Shown here piece after piece: positions 24,384 through 33,575 of a stretch of 64,000 bases of DNA (the stretch's first letter is position 1; every line of letters begins with the position of its first letter). The notes under the pieces were generated by a model. That model saw only the letters and a list, made by a program, of their open reading frames with translations, was not told where the DNA came from and did no database searches. The position numbers and the translations under genes are program-made. The stretch comes from an uncultured Clostridia bacterium (lineage in GTDB: Bacteria; Bacillota; Clostridia; Christensenellales; Aristaeellaceae), in NCBI GenBank assembly GCA_947166385.1, contig CAMVEB010000019.1, positions 1 to 64,000 of the forward strand, given 5' to 3'.

Positions 24384-25502
24384 TCATTCGGTTTTTATCT
24401 TCATCCGGTATGACGTACTGACCGGCCAGTCCGTTACTCCCTCCGTCTCCTGATAATACCAGTACAAATGATGCTGTTCACCTGCCGGAAAGCCGCTCTC
24501 CAGCCGGATCACTTTGACCAGATCACCGTCCCGCATTGAGATTTCCCCGAAGCAGCTTCCGTTCCATACGGGCTTCAGTTCGCCGTCAACAAGCATGAAC
24601 ATGATTCCTTCACTGTTATCATATAGTCCCGGATTATTCATATTATCCAGGTAAAAATGCAGAGTAGGATCCGGTTTTGATGTCATCAGATAATGACCAT
24701 AATGATCCGACTGAAAGTCTGTCATTTCTCCGTCGGATAAGAAATCCATCCCGGCATACTGCCCCAGTTCTTTTTTGTTCTGTATCGTCACGATGTCAAT
24801 TTCATTTTCCGGGCACGGGACAATTGAAACACCGTCATTTTTGATGTCGGACAGGAAGGTTCCCATTATGCTCTGCGGTTCCAGATAGAGATCCTGATCC
24901 TTGCAGTATACGAAAGCAACCAGGATCAGCTTGTTCTCTCCCGCGGCTGCCGGAAGATCTTCCGCACTGAGGGACATGATGTAATCCTGATTGGAATTCA
25001 GGGAAACAGTCAGGATCCCTTCCCGGCTGCTGTTTTCATTCAGGCGGAAACTGACTGGCTTTCCGTTCGCCAGCAGAACCGCTGTCATTGAAAAACCGGA
25101 AGATTCGTTGCTGTCTGCTTCTTCAATTCTCATAACAACGGTAGCATGAACACCGCTGCCTTCGGCTGCTATCTTCTCAATCCGGGTGTAAGGTGTATCG
25201 TCCTCCGCAAATGACATCAGAAGGTACTTTCTGACAGCATAAAACCCCTGCTGCTCCATGAGCTCGTCCGTTTGATTGATCTCGTCAATCCATTCTCTCA
25301 TGAACGCAACGGAAGAAACAGGATGCAGGCAGTCCTCAGATACCTCCGTTGCTTTTGGGTTCTGATTCTCCGGATCAGCGAAAGAAGCATATGCATCTGT
25401 TTTGCCTGAGAACCGGAATGCACAGATCAGAGCCAGGGCAATAGCCATACACTTCATGTGCCTGTTTTTGCACTTTTTCCCGTATTCATTCCGCATATCC
25501 AT
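24384..25502 (-). CDS. Secreted protein of unknown function (372 aa)
   Basis: The protein has a signal peptide (MAIALALICAFRFSG, then AYA) and a 330-residue extracytoplasmic domain without a recognised family. It is acidic and contains several beta-like stretches, ending in a segment LVKVIRLESGFPAGEQHHLYWYYQETEG. The ATG at 25502 (or 25496) follows AAAGGGG. Its promoter (25554-25582) shares spacer sequence with two other promoters of this window. No clear operon partner is visible. Confidence 0.75.
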   Translation of the reverse strand: MDMRNEYGKKCKNRHMKCMAIALALICAFRFSGKTDAYASFADPENQNPKATEVSEDCLHPVSSVAFMREWIDEINQTDELMEQQGFYAVRKYLLMSFAEDDTPYTRIEKIAAEGSGVHATVVMRIEEADSNESSGFSMTAVLLANGKPVSFRLNENSSREGILTVSLNSNQDYIMSLSAEDLPAAAGENKLILVAFVYCKDQDLYLEPQSIMGTFLSDIKNDGVSIVPCPENEIDIVTIQNKKELGQYAGMDFLSDGEMTDFQSDHYGHYLMTSKPDPTLHFYLDNMNNPGLYDNSEGIMFMLVDGELKPVWNGSCFGEISMRDGDLVKVIRLESGFPAGEQHHLYWYYQETEGVTDWPVSTSYRMKIKTE

Positions 25503-25553
25503 TTTGTCCCCTTTCGTAAATACTGATTTGTTACCCCGAAAAATCCAGGGTTT

Positions 25554-25582
25554 ATTATATCCTCTGACACCTCATCCCGTAA
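25554..25582 (-). promoter_or_regulatory. Conserved-spacer promoter, copy 1
   Basis: On the minus strand TTACGG, 17 bases beginning GATGAGG, then TATAAT. It precedes the secreted protein that starts at 25502. The copies at 33421-33449 and 34337-34365 share GATGAGG and the GG-rich end of the spacer as well as both boxes. Confidence 0.65.
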
Positions 25583-25721
25583 GAAAAGAGAAACGATCAT
25601 CCGTCACAGGAGCAAACAATGTCATGGATATCATGCTCGCGGGTTTTTCATTTCTTCAAGCTTATTTTAAGGTTCGCCCTTTACAATGACACCATTACGA
25701 AAGGAAAGGTGGTGCTTACTG

Positions 25722-26903
25722 ATGAAACAGAAACGCACATGGATAAGGAAAATGACAGGGACGGTTGCCTGCCTGCTGGCGGCCATGATGATCCTGGCGG
25801 GAGGATTCCCGCAGGCGGCCTCAGCCGCGGCCGGCGGCACGCCGGTATACAGCAGCGCGGACCTGTTTACCGACAGGGACCTTGCGCAGGAGGCGGACCT
25901 GAGCGAAGCGGCGTACATTTCCGTCAGCGACGGACAGGAGGTCCGGATTACGGAAGCCGGGGTCTACGTGCTGAGCGGGACGGCTGCGGACGCCACGGTA
26001 TATGTGGAAGCGCCTGACGACGCGAAGGTGCAGATGGTGCTGCAGAACCTGCAGGTGACGAACAGCGATTTTCCCGTCATCAACGTGGTATCGGCGGACA
26101 AGGTGTTCATCACGACGGTGGCTGACAGCGCCCTGGCGGTGACCGGAACCTTCCGGGCGGATGGCGGCACCAGCACGGACGGAGTGATTTTTTCCAAACA
26201 GGACCTGACGCTGAACGGAACAGCGATGCTGACGATTGCCTCCACGGAGAACGGTGTGGTCTGCAAGGACGACCTGAAGATCAGCGGAGGAACCTATGCG
26301 ATTACGGCGAAATCCAAGGCCTTCGAGGCGAACGACTCCATCCGTGTGGCGGGAGGCATCTTTACGCTGCGTGCCGGCACCGACGGGTTCCACGCCGAGA
26401 ACAGCGGCGACGACAGCAAAGGATACATCTGGATCGGCGGCGGCAGCATGAACATCACCTGCGGGGACGACGGCATCCACGCCGCCTCCGTAGTGCAGAT
26501 TGACGATGGCGAAATCACCATCAGCGCGGCCGAAGGCATCGAAGGAACCTTCATCCAGCTCAACGGCGGCACGATCAGCATCACCGCGTCGGACGACGGC
26601 ATCAACGCCGCGAACAAATCCGCCGCGGTGGAAGTGGCGGTCGAGTTCAACGGCGCAACGGTGAATGTGGCGATGGGCGCCGGGGACACCGACGGGATTG
26701 ACTCCAACGGGAACCTGTACATCAACGGCGGCGTCATCAGCGTAACCGGAAACAGCACATTCGACTACGACGGAACGGTTTCCTTCACGGGCGGCACGGT
26801 TTACATCAACGGCCAGCAGACCTCCTCCATCCCGAACCAGATGATGGGCGTCGGAGGCGGCTGGGGCATGGGCGGAGGCCGCCGCGAACGCGGTGGCTGG
26901 TAA
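25722..26903 (+). CDS. Secreted carbohydrate-binding protein, Cthe_2159 type
   Basis: A 393-residue secreted protein. After a signal peptide (GTVACLLAAMMILAGGFPQ, AASA) it forms a parallel beta-helix of short repeats (VFITTVADSALAVTG, LTLNGTAMLTIAS, LKISGGTYAITAKSKAFEA, MNITCGDDGIHAAS, ISITASDDGINAAN), as in the Cthe_2159 family (carbohydrate-binding domain DUF4353), which binds acidic polysaccharides and needs calcium. Asp/Gly turns in GDDGIHA and SDDGINA are likely metal sites. The C-terminus is Gly/Arg-rich. The ATG follows AAAGGTGGTG. It is first in a surface cluster that includes a VTC polymerase and CotH. Confidence 0.85.
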   Translation: MKQKRTWIRKMTGTVACLLAAMMILAGGFPQAASAAAGGTPVYSSADLFTDRDLAQEADLSEAAYISVSDGQEVRITEAGVYVLSGTAADATVYVEAPDDAKVQMVLQNLQVTNSDFPVINVVSADKVFITTVADSALAVTGTFRADGGTSTDGVIFSKQDLTLNGTAMLTIASTENGVVCKDDLKISGGTYAITAKSKAFEANDSIRVAGGIFTLRAGTDGFHAENSGDDSKGYIWIGGGSMNITCGDDGIHAASVVQIDDGEITISAAEGIEGTFIQLNGGTISITASDDGINAANKSAAVEVAVEFNGATVNVAMGAGDTDGIDSNGNLYINGGVISVTGNSTFDYDGTVSFTGGTVYINGQQTSSIPNQMMGVGGGWGMGGGRRERGGW

Positions 26904-26934
26904 GGAAAACAGATGACTGCAGGGGGTGATCCGC

Positions 26935-27678
26935 ATGACAGAGGGAACTGAGCGCTTCACCAACGTCATGATGCGCTATGAACTGAAATACCTGATGGAC
27001 CGCGGGCAGACCGCCTTCCTGGTCCGGCAGCTGAAGGGCCATATGGAATCGGACCGGTACGGAAAGACGACCATCGCCTCCCTGTACTACGATACGCCGG
27101 ACCGGCGGCTGATCCGGGCGTCGATGGACAAGCCGGATTTCAAGGAAAAGATGCGGCTGCGCTCCTACGGGCCGGCGACGGAACACTCCCCGGTGTTCCT
27201 GGAACTGAAACGCAAGGCGTCCGGCATCGTATACAAGCGGCGGGTACGGAGCACAATTCCTGAGGTACGGGCGTTCTTCGACGGGGAAAACGAACTGTTC
27301 GCAGACCGGCAGATCAGCCGGGAGCTGAACTGGTTCCGCGATTCCTACGAACCGCTGGAGCCGGCCTGCCTGATCCTGTATGACCGGGTGGCTTACTTCG
27401 AACCCAACGGGGACCTGCGGCTGACGATTGACTTCAACCCCAGGTATCGGATGGAGGACCTGAGGCTGACGGGAGATATGGAAGGCAATCCGCTGCTGGC
27501 GGAGGGCGACGCAATCCTGGAGGTCAAGGTACAGGCGGCGATGCCCCTGTGGCTGAGCGCCATCCTGGACGAGGGGCAGATCTGCCAAAGCAGCTTCTCT
27601 AAATATGGGGAGGCATACCGGAAAGAAAAGGCAGCCGGGACGAAGCCGGCCCTGCGGCTCCTCCGGATCGCGGGATAA
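26935..27678 (+). CDS. VTC-domain polyphosphate polymerase
   Basis: A 247-residue protein made of one VTC domain, a tunnel fold that makes polyphosphate from ATP. Diagnostic residues are present: MRYELKYLMD at the start, ASLYYDTPDRRLIRASMDKP, KMRLRSYG, VFLELKRKASGIVYKRR (basic tunnel), and LTIDFNPRYR and AILEVKVQAAMP near the end. It is soluble and probably works with the DUF4956 membrane protein encoded next. The ATG at 26935 follows AGGGGGTGAT. Confidence 0.9.
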   Translation: MTEGTERFTNVMMRYELKYLMDRGQTAFLVRQLKGHMESDRYGKTTIASLYYDTPDRRLIRASMDKPDFKEKMRLRSYGPATEHSPVFLELKRKASGIVYKRRVRSTIPEVRAFFDGENELFADRQISRELNWFRDSYEPLEPACLILYDRVAYFEPNGDLRLTIDFNPRYRMEDLRLTGDMEGNPLLAEGDAILEVKVQAAMPLWLSAILDEGQICQSSFSKYGEAYRKEKAAGTKPALRLLRIAG

Positions 27679-27726
27679 GGAAAGAAAACCGCTGGAGCTG
27701 AAAAACATGCAAAGGAGAGAGAAACC

Positions 27727-28398
27727 ATGTTCAATTCGATCTATTCCGCGGCTGTGACACCGGTGCAGCTGCTGATGATGGCTGTGGCAGCGCTGGGATC
27801 CGGCATCCTGTATTCCTGGCTGATGAGCTTCAGGATCCGGGCGAACCGGCGGTTTTTCATCGTCAGCTCGGTGCTGCCCTTCGTGGTGGGCCTTGTGTTG
27901 ACGTTCATCAATGGCAACATCGGAGCAGGGATCGCCTTCGGCGGCGCGTTCGCGCTGACCCGGTTCCGCTCCGCCCAGGGCACCAGCGACGAGATTGTAG
28001 CGGTGCTGATCGCCATGGCAGCCGGATGCGCTTTCGGGATGGGCTACATCGCCTACGGCGTACTGGTGCTGGTGCTGATGGGACTGCTGTTCCTGGGGCT
28101 GTCCGGGACGAAACTGTTTGACCATAAAGAGCATCAGCAGGAAAAACTGCTGAAGATCACGATTCCGGAATCGCTGGACTACGCCAGGGCCTTTGAGGAG
28201 CCTTTCGCCCGCTATCTGCAGGAATCGGAAAACGTGGGCGTGAAAACAACCGGAATGGGCAGCATGTACAGGCTCAGCTTCCGGATCCGGATGAAGAACC
28301 CGGAAGAGGAAAAGGAAATGATCGACGAGCTGCGGACCCGCAACGGCAACCTGGAAATCGCCGTGCTTCCCTGGGCGGAACCCCAGGCGCAGCTGTAA
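27727..28398 (+). CDS. DUF4956 membrane protein
   Basis: A 223-residue protein with four membrane helices in the first 135 residues and a cytoplasmic C-terminal domain. The core motif GGAFALTRFRSAQGTSDEIVAVLIAMAAG is that of DUF4956. Genes of this family sit beside VTC-domain and CotH genes in many bacteria, so it may channel or regulate polymer production. The ATG follows AAAGGAGAG. Function unproven. Confidence 0.9.
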   Translation: MFNSIYSAAVTPVQLLMMAVAALGSGILYSWLMSFRIRANRRFFIVSSVLPFVVGLVLTFINGNIGAGIAFGGAFALTRFRSAQGTSDEIVAVLIAMAAGCAFGMGYIAYGVLVLVLMGLLFLGLSGTKLFDHKEHQQEKLLKITIPESLDYARAFEEPFARYLQESENVGVKTTGMGSMYRLSFRIRMKNPEEEKEMIDELRTRNGNLEIAVLPWAEPQAQL

Positions 28399-28424
28399 AG
28401 ACCTTTCCGGAAAGGAGACATACC

Positions 28425-29648
28425 ATGAAAAAGAAACACCCGGTCCTGCGGAACCTGCTGCTGGACGCGGCGGCGGCCGGGCTGGCGCTGACGGTTTTCG
28501 CGCTGTTCCACCATGTGCTGCCGAACCGGCAGCAGAGCCTGAACCTGCAGACAGTGAGACCGGCAACGGCACAGACGGCCGCGATGCAGGAGACGGAAAC
28601 CGTACAGGAAACGGCTGCGGAACAGAAAGCAGACACGATTCAGGAAGCAGCCGCGACGCAGGATACAGAAGAAACCTTCCGGCCGGAGGTGCGGATGACG
28701 GCATCGGCTGGCACAAGCGACACGGGACGGGGAAGCCCGCCCGGCAGAAGCAGCGGCCGCGGCAGCGGGAAAGGCAGCGGGAAAGGCAGCGGCGGTATGG
28801 GCGGAAACTCCAAGGGCGGCAGCGCCCTGGAGGAGAGCGGCGAAACGCCAGCCGCGGAAACCGCGGAAACCGTGAACATCCCGATCGCGGAGAAATTCGC
28901 GGACAAATATACGGACGAGGTCATTGAAACGGAGAACAGCTATTCGAGTCCGGATCTTTCGATAACGGTGAGCGAAGTGAACGACGGAAACGTTACCTAC
29001 TATCTGGCGGATATTTACGTGCGTGATATCATGTGCTTCCAGACGGCGCTGGCTTCAGATACCTACGGAAGCGGGTTCCGGGACAGCATCGCCGGGATGG
29101 CTGCGCTGAAAGGCGCGCTGCTGGCGGTGAACGGGGACTATTACGGTAACACCAGCGAAGGCGTCGTGATCCGGAACGGAACGATCTACCGGGCGAACGC
29201 TACGGACTGCGATGTATGCGTGCTGTACTGCGACGGGACGATGAAGGTGATGCCCGGGAGCAGTTTCTCCGTGGAGGAGGCTGTGGCGGACGGCGCCTGG
29301 CAGGCCTGGACCTTCGGGCCGGCGCTGCTGGGCAGCGGCGGGGAAATCCTGACAAACTTCTCCAGCCCGAACCGGATCATCTCCGCTAATCCGCGGACGG
29401 CCATCGGTTACTACGAGCCGGGACACTACTGCCTGGTCGTGGTGGACGGGCGGGGCGAATCCGCCGGCATCACGCTGCCGCAGCTGAGCAAACTGTTTTA
29501 CGGGCTTGGATGCAGCGCGGCCTACAACCTGGACGGCGGAAACTCCTCCATCATGGTATGGGGAAACGAAGTGATCAATAATCCTTCTGGCGGCGGAAGG
29601 GAAAGCAGCGACGCGCTGCTGATTGCGGAGGTGCGAAGCAATGAGTAA
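28425..29648 (+). CDS. Secreted phosphodiester glycosidase (NAGPA-type)
   Basis: A 407-residue protein. An N-terminal membrane segment (AAAGLALTVFALFHHVLP) is followed by a low-complexity linker rich in Thr/Glu and then Gly/Ser/Lys (GRGSGKGSGKGSGGMGG), about residues 40-150. The C-terminal NAGPA/DUF2233 domain includes LLAVNGDYYGNTSEGVVIRNG, ANPRTAIGYY, CLVVVDGRG and YNLDGGNSSIMVW, the catalytic-site pattern. The family cleaves phosphodiester links to sugars, such as on cell-wall polymers. It overlaps the next small gene by eight bases. Confidence 0.9.
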   Translation: MKKKHPVLRNLLLDAAAAGLALTVFALFHHVLPNRQQSLNLQTVRPATAQTAAMQETETVQETAAEQKADTIQEAAATQDTEETFRPEVRMTASAGTSDTGRGSPPGRSSGRGSGKGSGKGSGGMGGNSKGGSALEESGETPAAETAETVNIPIAEKFADKYTDEVIETENSYSSPDLSITVSEVNDGNVTYYLADIYVRDIMCFQTALASDTYGSGFRDSIAGMAALKGALLAVNGDYYGNTSEGVVIRNGTIYRANATDCDVCVLYCDGTMKVMPGSSFSVEEAVADGAWQAWTFGPALLGSGGEILTNFSSPNRIISANPRTAIGYYEPGHYCLVVVDGRGESAGITLPQLSKLFYGLGCSAAYNLDGGNSSIMVWGNEVINNPSGGGRESSDALLIAEVRSNE

Positions 29649-29862
29649 GGCCATGAAATGGATGAACCACGGGACAGCGATCCTCGGAATGATGTTCCTC
29701 GTATTCCTGGTGTTGGACCAGTTCAATCCGATGATGAACTTTACGGACAATACCATTTCCCGGTGGCTGCTGGCCGCCCTGTGCCTGAGCGCTGTTGCCC
29801 GGAGCATCCTGGGCTGGCGGCGGGAGGGCGAAAACGAAGGAAAAAGCCATGAACTGCCTTAA
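29641..29862 (+). CDS. Small two-helix membrane protein (73 aa)
   Basis: Two hydrophobic segments (TAILGMMFLVFLVLDQF and WLLAALCLSAVARSILG) and a charged tail. The ATG overlaps the end of the glycosidase gene (ATGAGTAA), behind GGAGGTG. Probably an accessory protein of the surface cluster; function unknown. Confidence 0.7.
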   Translation: MSKAMKWMNHGTAILGMMFLVFLVLDQFNPMMNFTDNTISRWLLAALCLSAVARSILGWRREGENEGKSHELP

Positions 29863-29966
29863 AGCAGGCCCTCTCGAATCATGTCAGTTTCCCGCTGTTC
29901 TTCTCCGCCAGAAATCATCCAGTTCCTAATGACGAAATCCGGATCCGCGCCGCGGTCGATGTCATA
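29859..29966 (-). pseudogene. Short C-terminal remnant on the minus strand
   Basis: An open stretch of about 35 codons reading YDIDRGADPDFVIRNWMISG and on to a TAA. It looks like the end of a protein (a DIDRGADPDFVI turn followed by a charged helix) but has no start codon or ribosome binding site of its own. I cannot identify the parent gene. Confidence 0.3.
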
Positions 29967-30060
29967 ACAAAAGAAAAAGGATTGTTCGTGCTTCTTGGAT
30001 GATGGTATAATAGGTCCCGAAAGCGATTCCCTTTAAAACCGATGATCGGAGGAAAAAAGG

Positions 30061-32136
30061 TTGAAGCGGTTCATGATCATGGCAGCGGTTCTGCTTCTGA
30101 CGGCAATGGCCTGGAATGTGACAATCGCGGAGAAAGCACTTCATCCGGTGATTGTGATCAGCGAAGTGATGGCCAGCAATGATTCGGTCGAAACTTATCC
30201 GAAAGCGGGATATACCGACTGGGTCGAGATCTTCAATTCCGGAGATGCAGCCGTGGATCTGAGCGGATGGGGGCTGAGCGATAATCCGGAAAAGCCGTGG
30301 AAATGGCAGTTTCCCGACGGAACGATGATTCGTCCCGGGGAATACAGGGTCATTCTGTGCGACAAGGACACGGAAAAGAGCAGGGACGCGGAGCTGCACG
30401 CGTCTTTCACGATCGGCCGGAAGAGCGGAGAGGTCATCATCCTGACGGACGCGGACGGCGCCGTGCATGACCGGATCACGCTTCCTGAAATGAAGACGGA
30501 TATCTCCTTCGGACGGAGTTCGGAGGATGGCGGTCTGTACTATTTTGACCCGCCTGCGCCTTTTGCGGCAAACAGCGGCGGCTTCGTGGGATATGCCGCG
30601 GCGCCGTCGTTCTCGGAGGAGCCGGGTTTTTATGATTCGGCCCGGAATCTGCGGATCATCGTCCCGGAAGGCACACAGGTGTTTTATACCCTGGACGGAT
30701 CGGAGCCGACGCGAAAATCCGCGCCTTACAATGGGGAAACGCTGGAAATTGCCGCTACAACCGTGATCCGGGCCAGGGCTTTCGCGGAGGAGAGGCTCCG
30801 GCCCGGCGATACGCTCACAGGCACATTCTTTATCCAGGCGGATCACAGCCTGCCGGTGGTATCCGTCACGGTGGATCCGGACGACCTGTGGAATCCCAAA
30901 CGGGGAATGCTGACCGTTGGAAAGGGCGTCAGCAAAAAAGAGGGGCTGCCCTTCAAAAACACCGTTTACCGGAAAGTGAAGAACTCCGGGGTCAAATATG
31001 AAAGCTATGTGGAGATGTACGACGACGCTGGAAAAAGGATCGTCAGTCAGGGGGCGGATATCTCCCTGAACGGCGACTATTCGCTGGACATGCCCCAGAA
31101 GAGTTTCAAATTCAAAGCGAAAAGCAAATACGGTGAAAAAACGTTCAGTGCAAAACTGTTTCCGGATCGGGATTATGAGGAATATAAAAGCTTCGTGCTG
31201 CGGAACAGCGGGAATGACTGCATGTGGACCCGCCTGCAGGACGGGTTTCAGAGCCGGCTGATGGATCTGTTCGGGCGCACCGTGACCCATCAGGCATGGA
31301 AACCCTATGCGGTATATCTGAACGGCCGGTACTGGGGCCATATGAACCTGCGGGAACGGGTGGACGAGTATATGGTCGCGCAGTTTGAAGGGATGGACCT
31401 GGAGGATGCGGACCGGCTGGACCTGCTGCAGGCAAACGGCAAGGCAAAGAACGGATCCAATACGGAATACAAAGCCATGATGAAAAAGATCAAAGCCGGC
31501 AATCCGGCCAGAAAGCAGAAGGATCTGCAGTACATCCTGGACAGTGTCGATGTGGACAGTTATTTCTGGTTCATGGCCTTCGAGATGTTCTTCGGCAACA
31601 GCGATATCGGCAATTTCCGCATCTACCGCCTGAACGCTCCCGGCAGCAAATGGAAATGGCTGATCAACGATCTGGACTACGGCCTGTGGAACTCCGGATT
31701 CAACAGTCCGAAGAGTTTTACCAAGAAGAGCGGCATGGGTCAGCTGAATTACGACAATACGATCTTTCGGAAGCTGCTGACCGTTCCGGAATATAAGGAC
31801 CGGTACCTGACCATATACGGCGAAATCTATCGAAAACTGACAACGGACACGATGATGGAAGTGCTGGACGAACTGGTGCAGCTGATCGAACCGGAGATGG
31901 AGCGGCACTGGACCCGCTGGGGACCGGAAAACGACAGAAACGTCATTTCCGAAGTGCCGACGACGGCGGAAGGCGCCTACAAATACTGGCAGAAGCGGGT
32001 GGAACGCCTGCGGAACGTGATCCGGAAACGGCCGACGCGGCTGTGGGATTTTACGAAAAAAGCCTTCGGCCTGAGCAATGCGGAAATGGAGAAGTACTTT
32101 GGTCCAAAACCGCCGATGCCGCCTGAAGTCATCTGA
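30061..32136 (+). CDS. CotH-family kinase with lamin-tail domain
   Basis: A 691-residue secreted protein. After the signal segment there are a lamin-tail domain (SEVMASNDSVETYP to about residue 105), a chitobiase/beta-hexosaminidase C-terminal-like repeat (VFYTLDGSEPTRKSAPYNGE, about residues 210-255) and a CotH kinase domain (about 330-620). The kinase signatures YKSFVLRNSGNDCMWTRLQDG, YWGHMNLRERVDEY and LINDLDYGLWNSGF are present. CotH is a secreted atypical kinase that phosphorylates surface proteins in spore coats. The start codon is TTG at 30061 behind GGAGGAAAAAAGG. CotH next to VTC and DUF4956 is a recurring neighbourhood. Confidence 0.92.
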   Translation: MKRFMIMAAVLLLTAMAWNVTIAEKALHPVIVISEVMASNDSVETYPKAGYTDWVEIFNSGDAAVDLSGWGLSDNPEKPWKWQFPDGTMIRPGEYRVILCDKDTEKSRDAELHASFTIGRKSGEVIILTDADGAVHDRITLPEMKTDISFGRSSEDGGLYYFDPPAPFAANSGGFVGYAAAPSFSEEPGFYDSARNLRIIVPEGTQVFYTLDGSEPTRKSAPYNGETLEIAATTVIRARAFAEERLRPGDTLTGTFFIQADHSLPVVSVTVDPDDLWNPKRGMLTVGKGVSKKEGLPFKNTVYRKVKNSGVKYESYVEMYDDAGKRIVSQGADISLNGDYSLDMPQKSFKFKAKSKYGEKTFSAKLFPDRDYEEYKSFVLRNSGNDCMWTRLQDGFQSRLMDLFGRTVTHQAWKPYAVYLNGRYWGHMNLRERVDEYMVAQFEGMDLEDADRLDLLQANGKAKNGSNTEYKAMMKKIKAGNPARKQKDLQYILDSVDVDSYFWFMAFEMFFGNSDIGNFRIYRLNAPGSKWKWLINDLDYGLWNSGFNSPKSFTKKSGMGQLNYDNTIFRKLLTVPEYKDRYLTIYGEIYRKLTTDTMMEVLDELVQLIEPEMERHWTRWGPENDRNVISEVPTTAEGAYKYWQKRVERLRNVIRKRPTRLWDFTKKAFGLSNAEMEKYFGPKPPMPPEVI

Positions 32137-32177
32137 AAACCAGCAAAATTGGGGCGGGTTCTCCATTTTCATCCGGC

Positions 32178-33371
32178 TCAGATCCCGCACAAACGCAGCG
32201 GTTCCCTGCGGAGGCTCTCATAGCCGATTCCTGCCGCGTCCAGTTCCTCCAGAAAACATCTGAAATACTTCTCTGAGGAAAAAGGCTGCATGAACGCAAG
32301 GAAAAAATGGTGATGGATGCAGGTGATCTCACAGAGGATATCTGTGATTTTCGACAGCGAAGTCACGACGTACAGCTCTTCGATATAGGGATCCAGCGGC
32401 CCGAAGCTTCTGCTGTTGACATAGGAAACACAGATGCTTGCCCTTGCGATATCCGGGGACGGAGGCGGCAGCATTCGCTTCATCTGTTTGATTTCCCACA
32501 GGGAATTCTCCGGCTGGGCCTGCAGCATCAGCTGTCCGCGGGCGATGGTGCATGCTTTGCCAAGATCTTTCAGATCCCGTTCCGTCGGGAAATCCAGGAT
32601 GGCTTCGCCTGTAAACATTCGGTAGTTGTTATGATTCCCCAGCATCGCTTTGTGATCGATGCATACGGATACGGTGACTGTTTTTTCACATCCCGGATCC
32701 CAGCGCCTCGCGGCTTTTGCCAGCAATACGGACACGAAGGCATTCGGACTGCCGTCATAGTCCCTGCAGCGCTGCATGATCTGCGCTTCAGACAGCTTCA
32801 CATAAAAAACGGTTTTGTCGTGATCTGCTGTGTCAGTCAGCCGAAAGAAATCGGGGATCGGTTTCTTTTGATACAGGGGCGCTTCCGTGTTGTCGATATC
32901 CGGTTCGCTGAACGGATTCCCTGTTTCGGATCCCGGGATCACATCGCCCGGCAGGCGGAATCCGGCCGGATCAAAGGTTTGTCCGGTCACTTTTGACAGA
33001 TACAGGAACATGACGCTCTTGATATAGGGCATCACGCCTGATCCGTCGGTCAGAGCGTGATGAATCTCAAATGCCAGCCGGCGGTCTTCGTATTTCCAGG
33101 CTGCGAGGTGGCCGTTGGACGCTTCGGAATGAAGACGGATGGGCTCCCATGTGTTCCGGACGGTCATGGGCAGATCATTCGGCACGGGGACCAGGGCCTT
33201 CCCTTTGTGCACCGCCCTGACATAAAAGTATGGAAAACGCTCCTTCATCTCTTCCACGGCGCAGCGGAGGATTTCACCGTCCACAGGATCCCTGAGGGAA
33301 AGGATCACACCCAGGATGCTCTGGTATTCAGATACAGAAAAATCCAGATGCGGTTCATAGAATTCCGGCAT
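32178..33371 (-). CDS. HHxxxDG acyltransferase (condensation/alcohol acetyltransferase type)
   Basis: A 397-residue protein of the acyl-CoA-dependent acyltransferase fold. The catalytic motif is intact: LAFEIHHALTDGSGVMPYIKS at about residues 120-140. Such enzymes transfer acyl groups to alcohols or amines; relatives make esters, mycolates or lipopeptides. No adjacent acyl-carrier or synthetase gene is present, so the substrate is unknown. The start at 33371 follows TGGAGG; an in-frame ATG 78 bases upstream lies in the promoter region and is unlikely. Its promoter is copy 2 of a repeated type. Confidence 0.83.
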   Translation of the reverse strand: MPEFYEPHLDFSVSEYQSILGVILSLRDPVDGEILRCAVEEMKERFPYFYVRAVHKGKALVPVPNDLPMTVRNTWEPIRLHSEASNGHLAAWKYEDRRLAFEIHHALTDGSGVMPYIKSVMFLYLSKVTGQTFDPAGFRLPGDVIPGSETGNPFSEPDIDNTEAPLYQKKPIPDFFRLTDTADHDKTVFYVKLSEAQIMQRCRDYDGSPNAFVSVLLAKAARRWDPGCEKTVTVSVCIDHKAMLGNHNNYRMFTGEAILDFPTERDLKDLGKACTIARGQLMLQAQPENSLWEIKQMKRMLPPPSPDIARASICVSYVNSRSFGPLDPYIEELYVVTSLSKITDILCEITCIHHHFFLAFMQPFSSEKYFRCFLEELDAAGIGYESLRREPLRLCGI

Positions 33372-33420
33372 GGCTTTCCTCCATAAAATCCAGATTGTTG
33401 CGCCGAAAAAGCTCCTGTTT

Positions 33421-33449
33421 ATTATACCCGCCGGCTCCTCATCCCGCAA
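33421..33449 (-). promoter_or_regulatory. Conserved-spacer promoter, copy 2
   Basis: On the minus strand TTGCGG, 17 bases (GATGAGGAGCCGGCGGG), TATAAT. It precedes the acyltransferase that starts at 33371. The spacer matches copies 1 and 3 at GATGAGG and near its G-rich end. Confidence 0.7.
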
Positions 33450-33537
33450 GCAAAGATGAACAGTCGCTTAAACGCTGATCACCGAGTCAATGCAGCTGTG
33501 GATGGATTGCTGTACCGTATATTCGACCCCTGCGGTG

Positions 33538-33568
33538 AAAAAAACCTTCCGGCGTGCTTCCGGCCGGA
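33538..33568 (-). terminator. Rho-independent terminator of the M15 peptidase gene
   Basis: On the minus strand TCCGGC, a nine-base loop, GCCGGA, then AGG and seven T. It lies 8-38 bases past the stop of the peptidase gene. Confidence 0.75.
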
Positions 33569-33575
33569 TGCATTG

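Noticed and set aside
26806-28716. Minus-strand frame of 636 codons opposite VTC/DUF4956
   Set aside because: It covers three well-supported genes on the plus strand and is Pro/Arg/Ser-rich without domains.
29962-32190. Long minus-strand open frame opposite CotH
   Set aside because: It is an antisense shadow of the CotH gene, rich in His, Phe, Pro and Arg, with no start signal or recognised domain.
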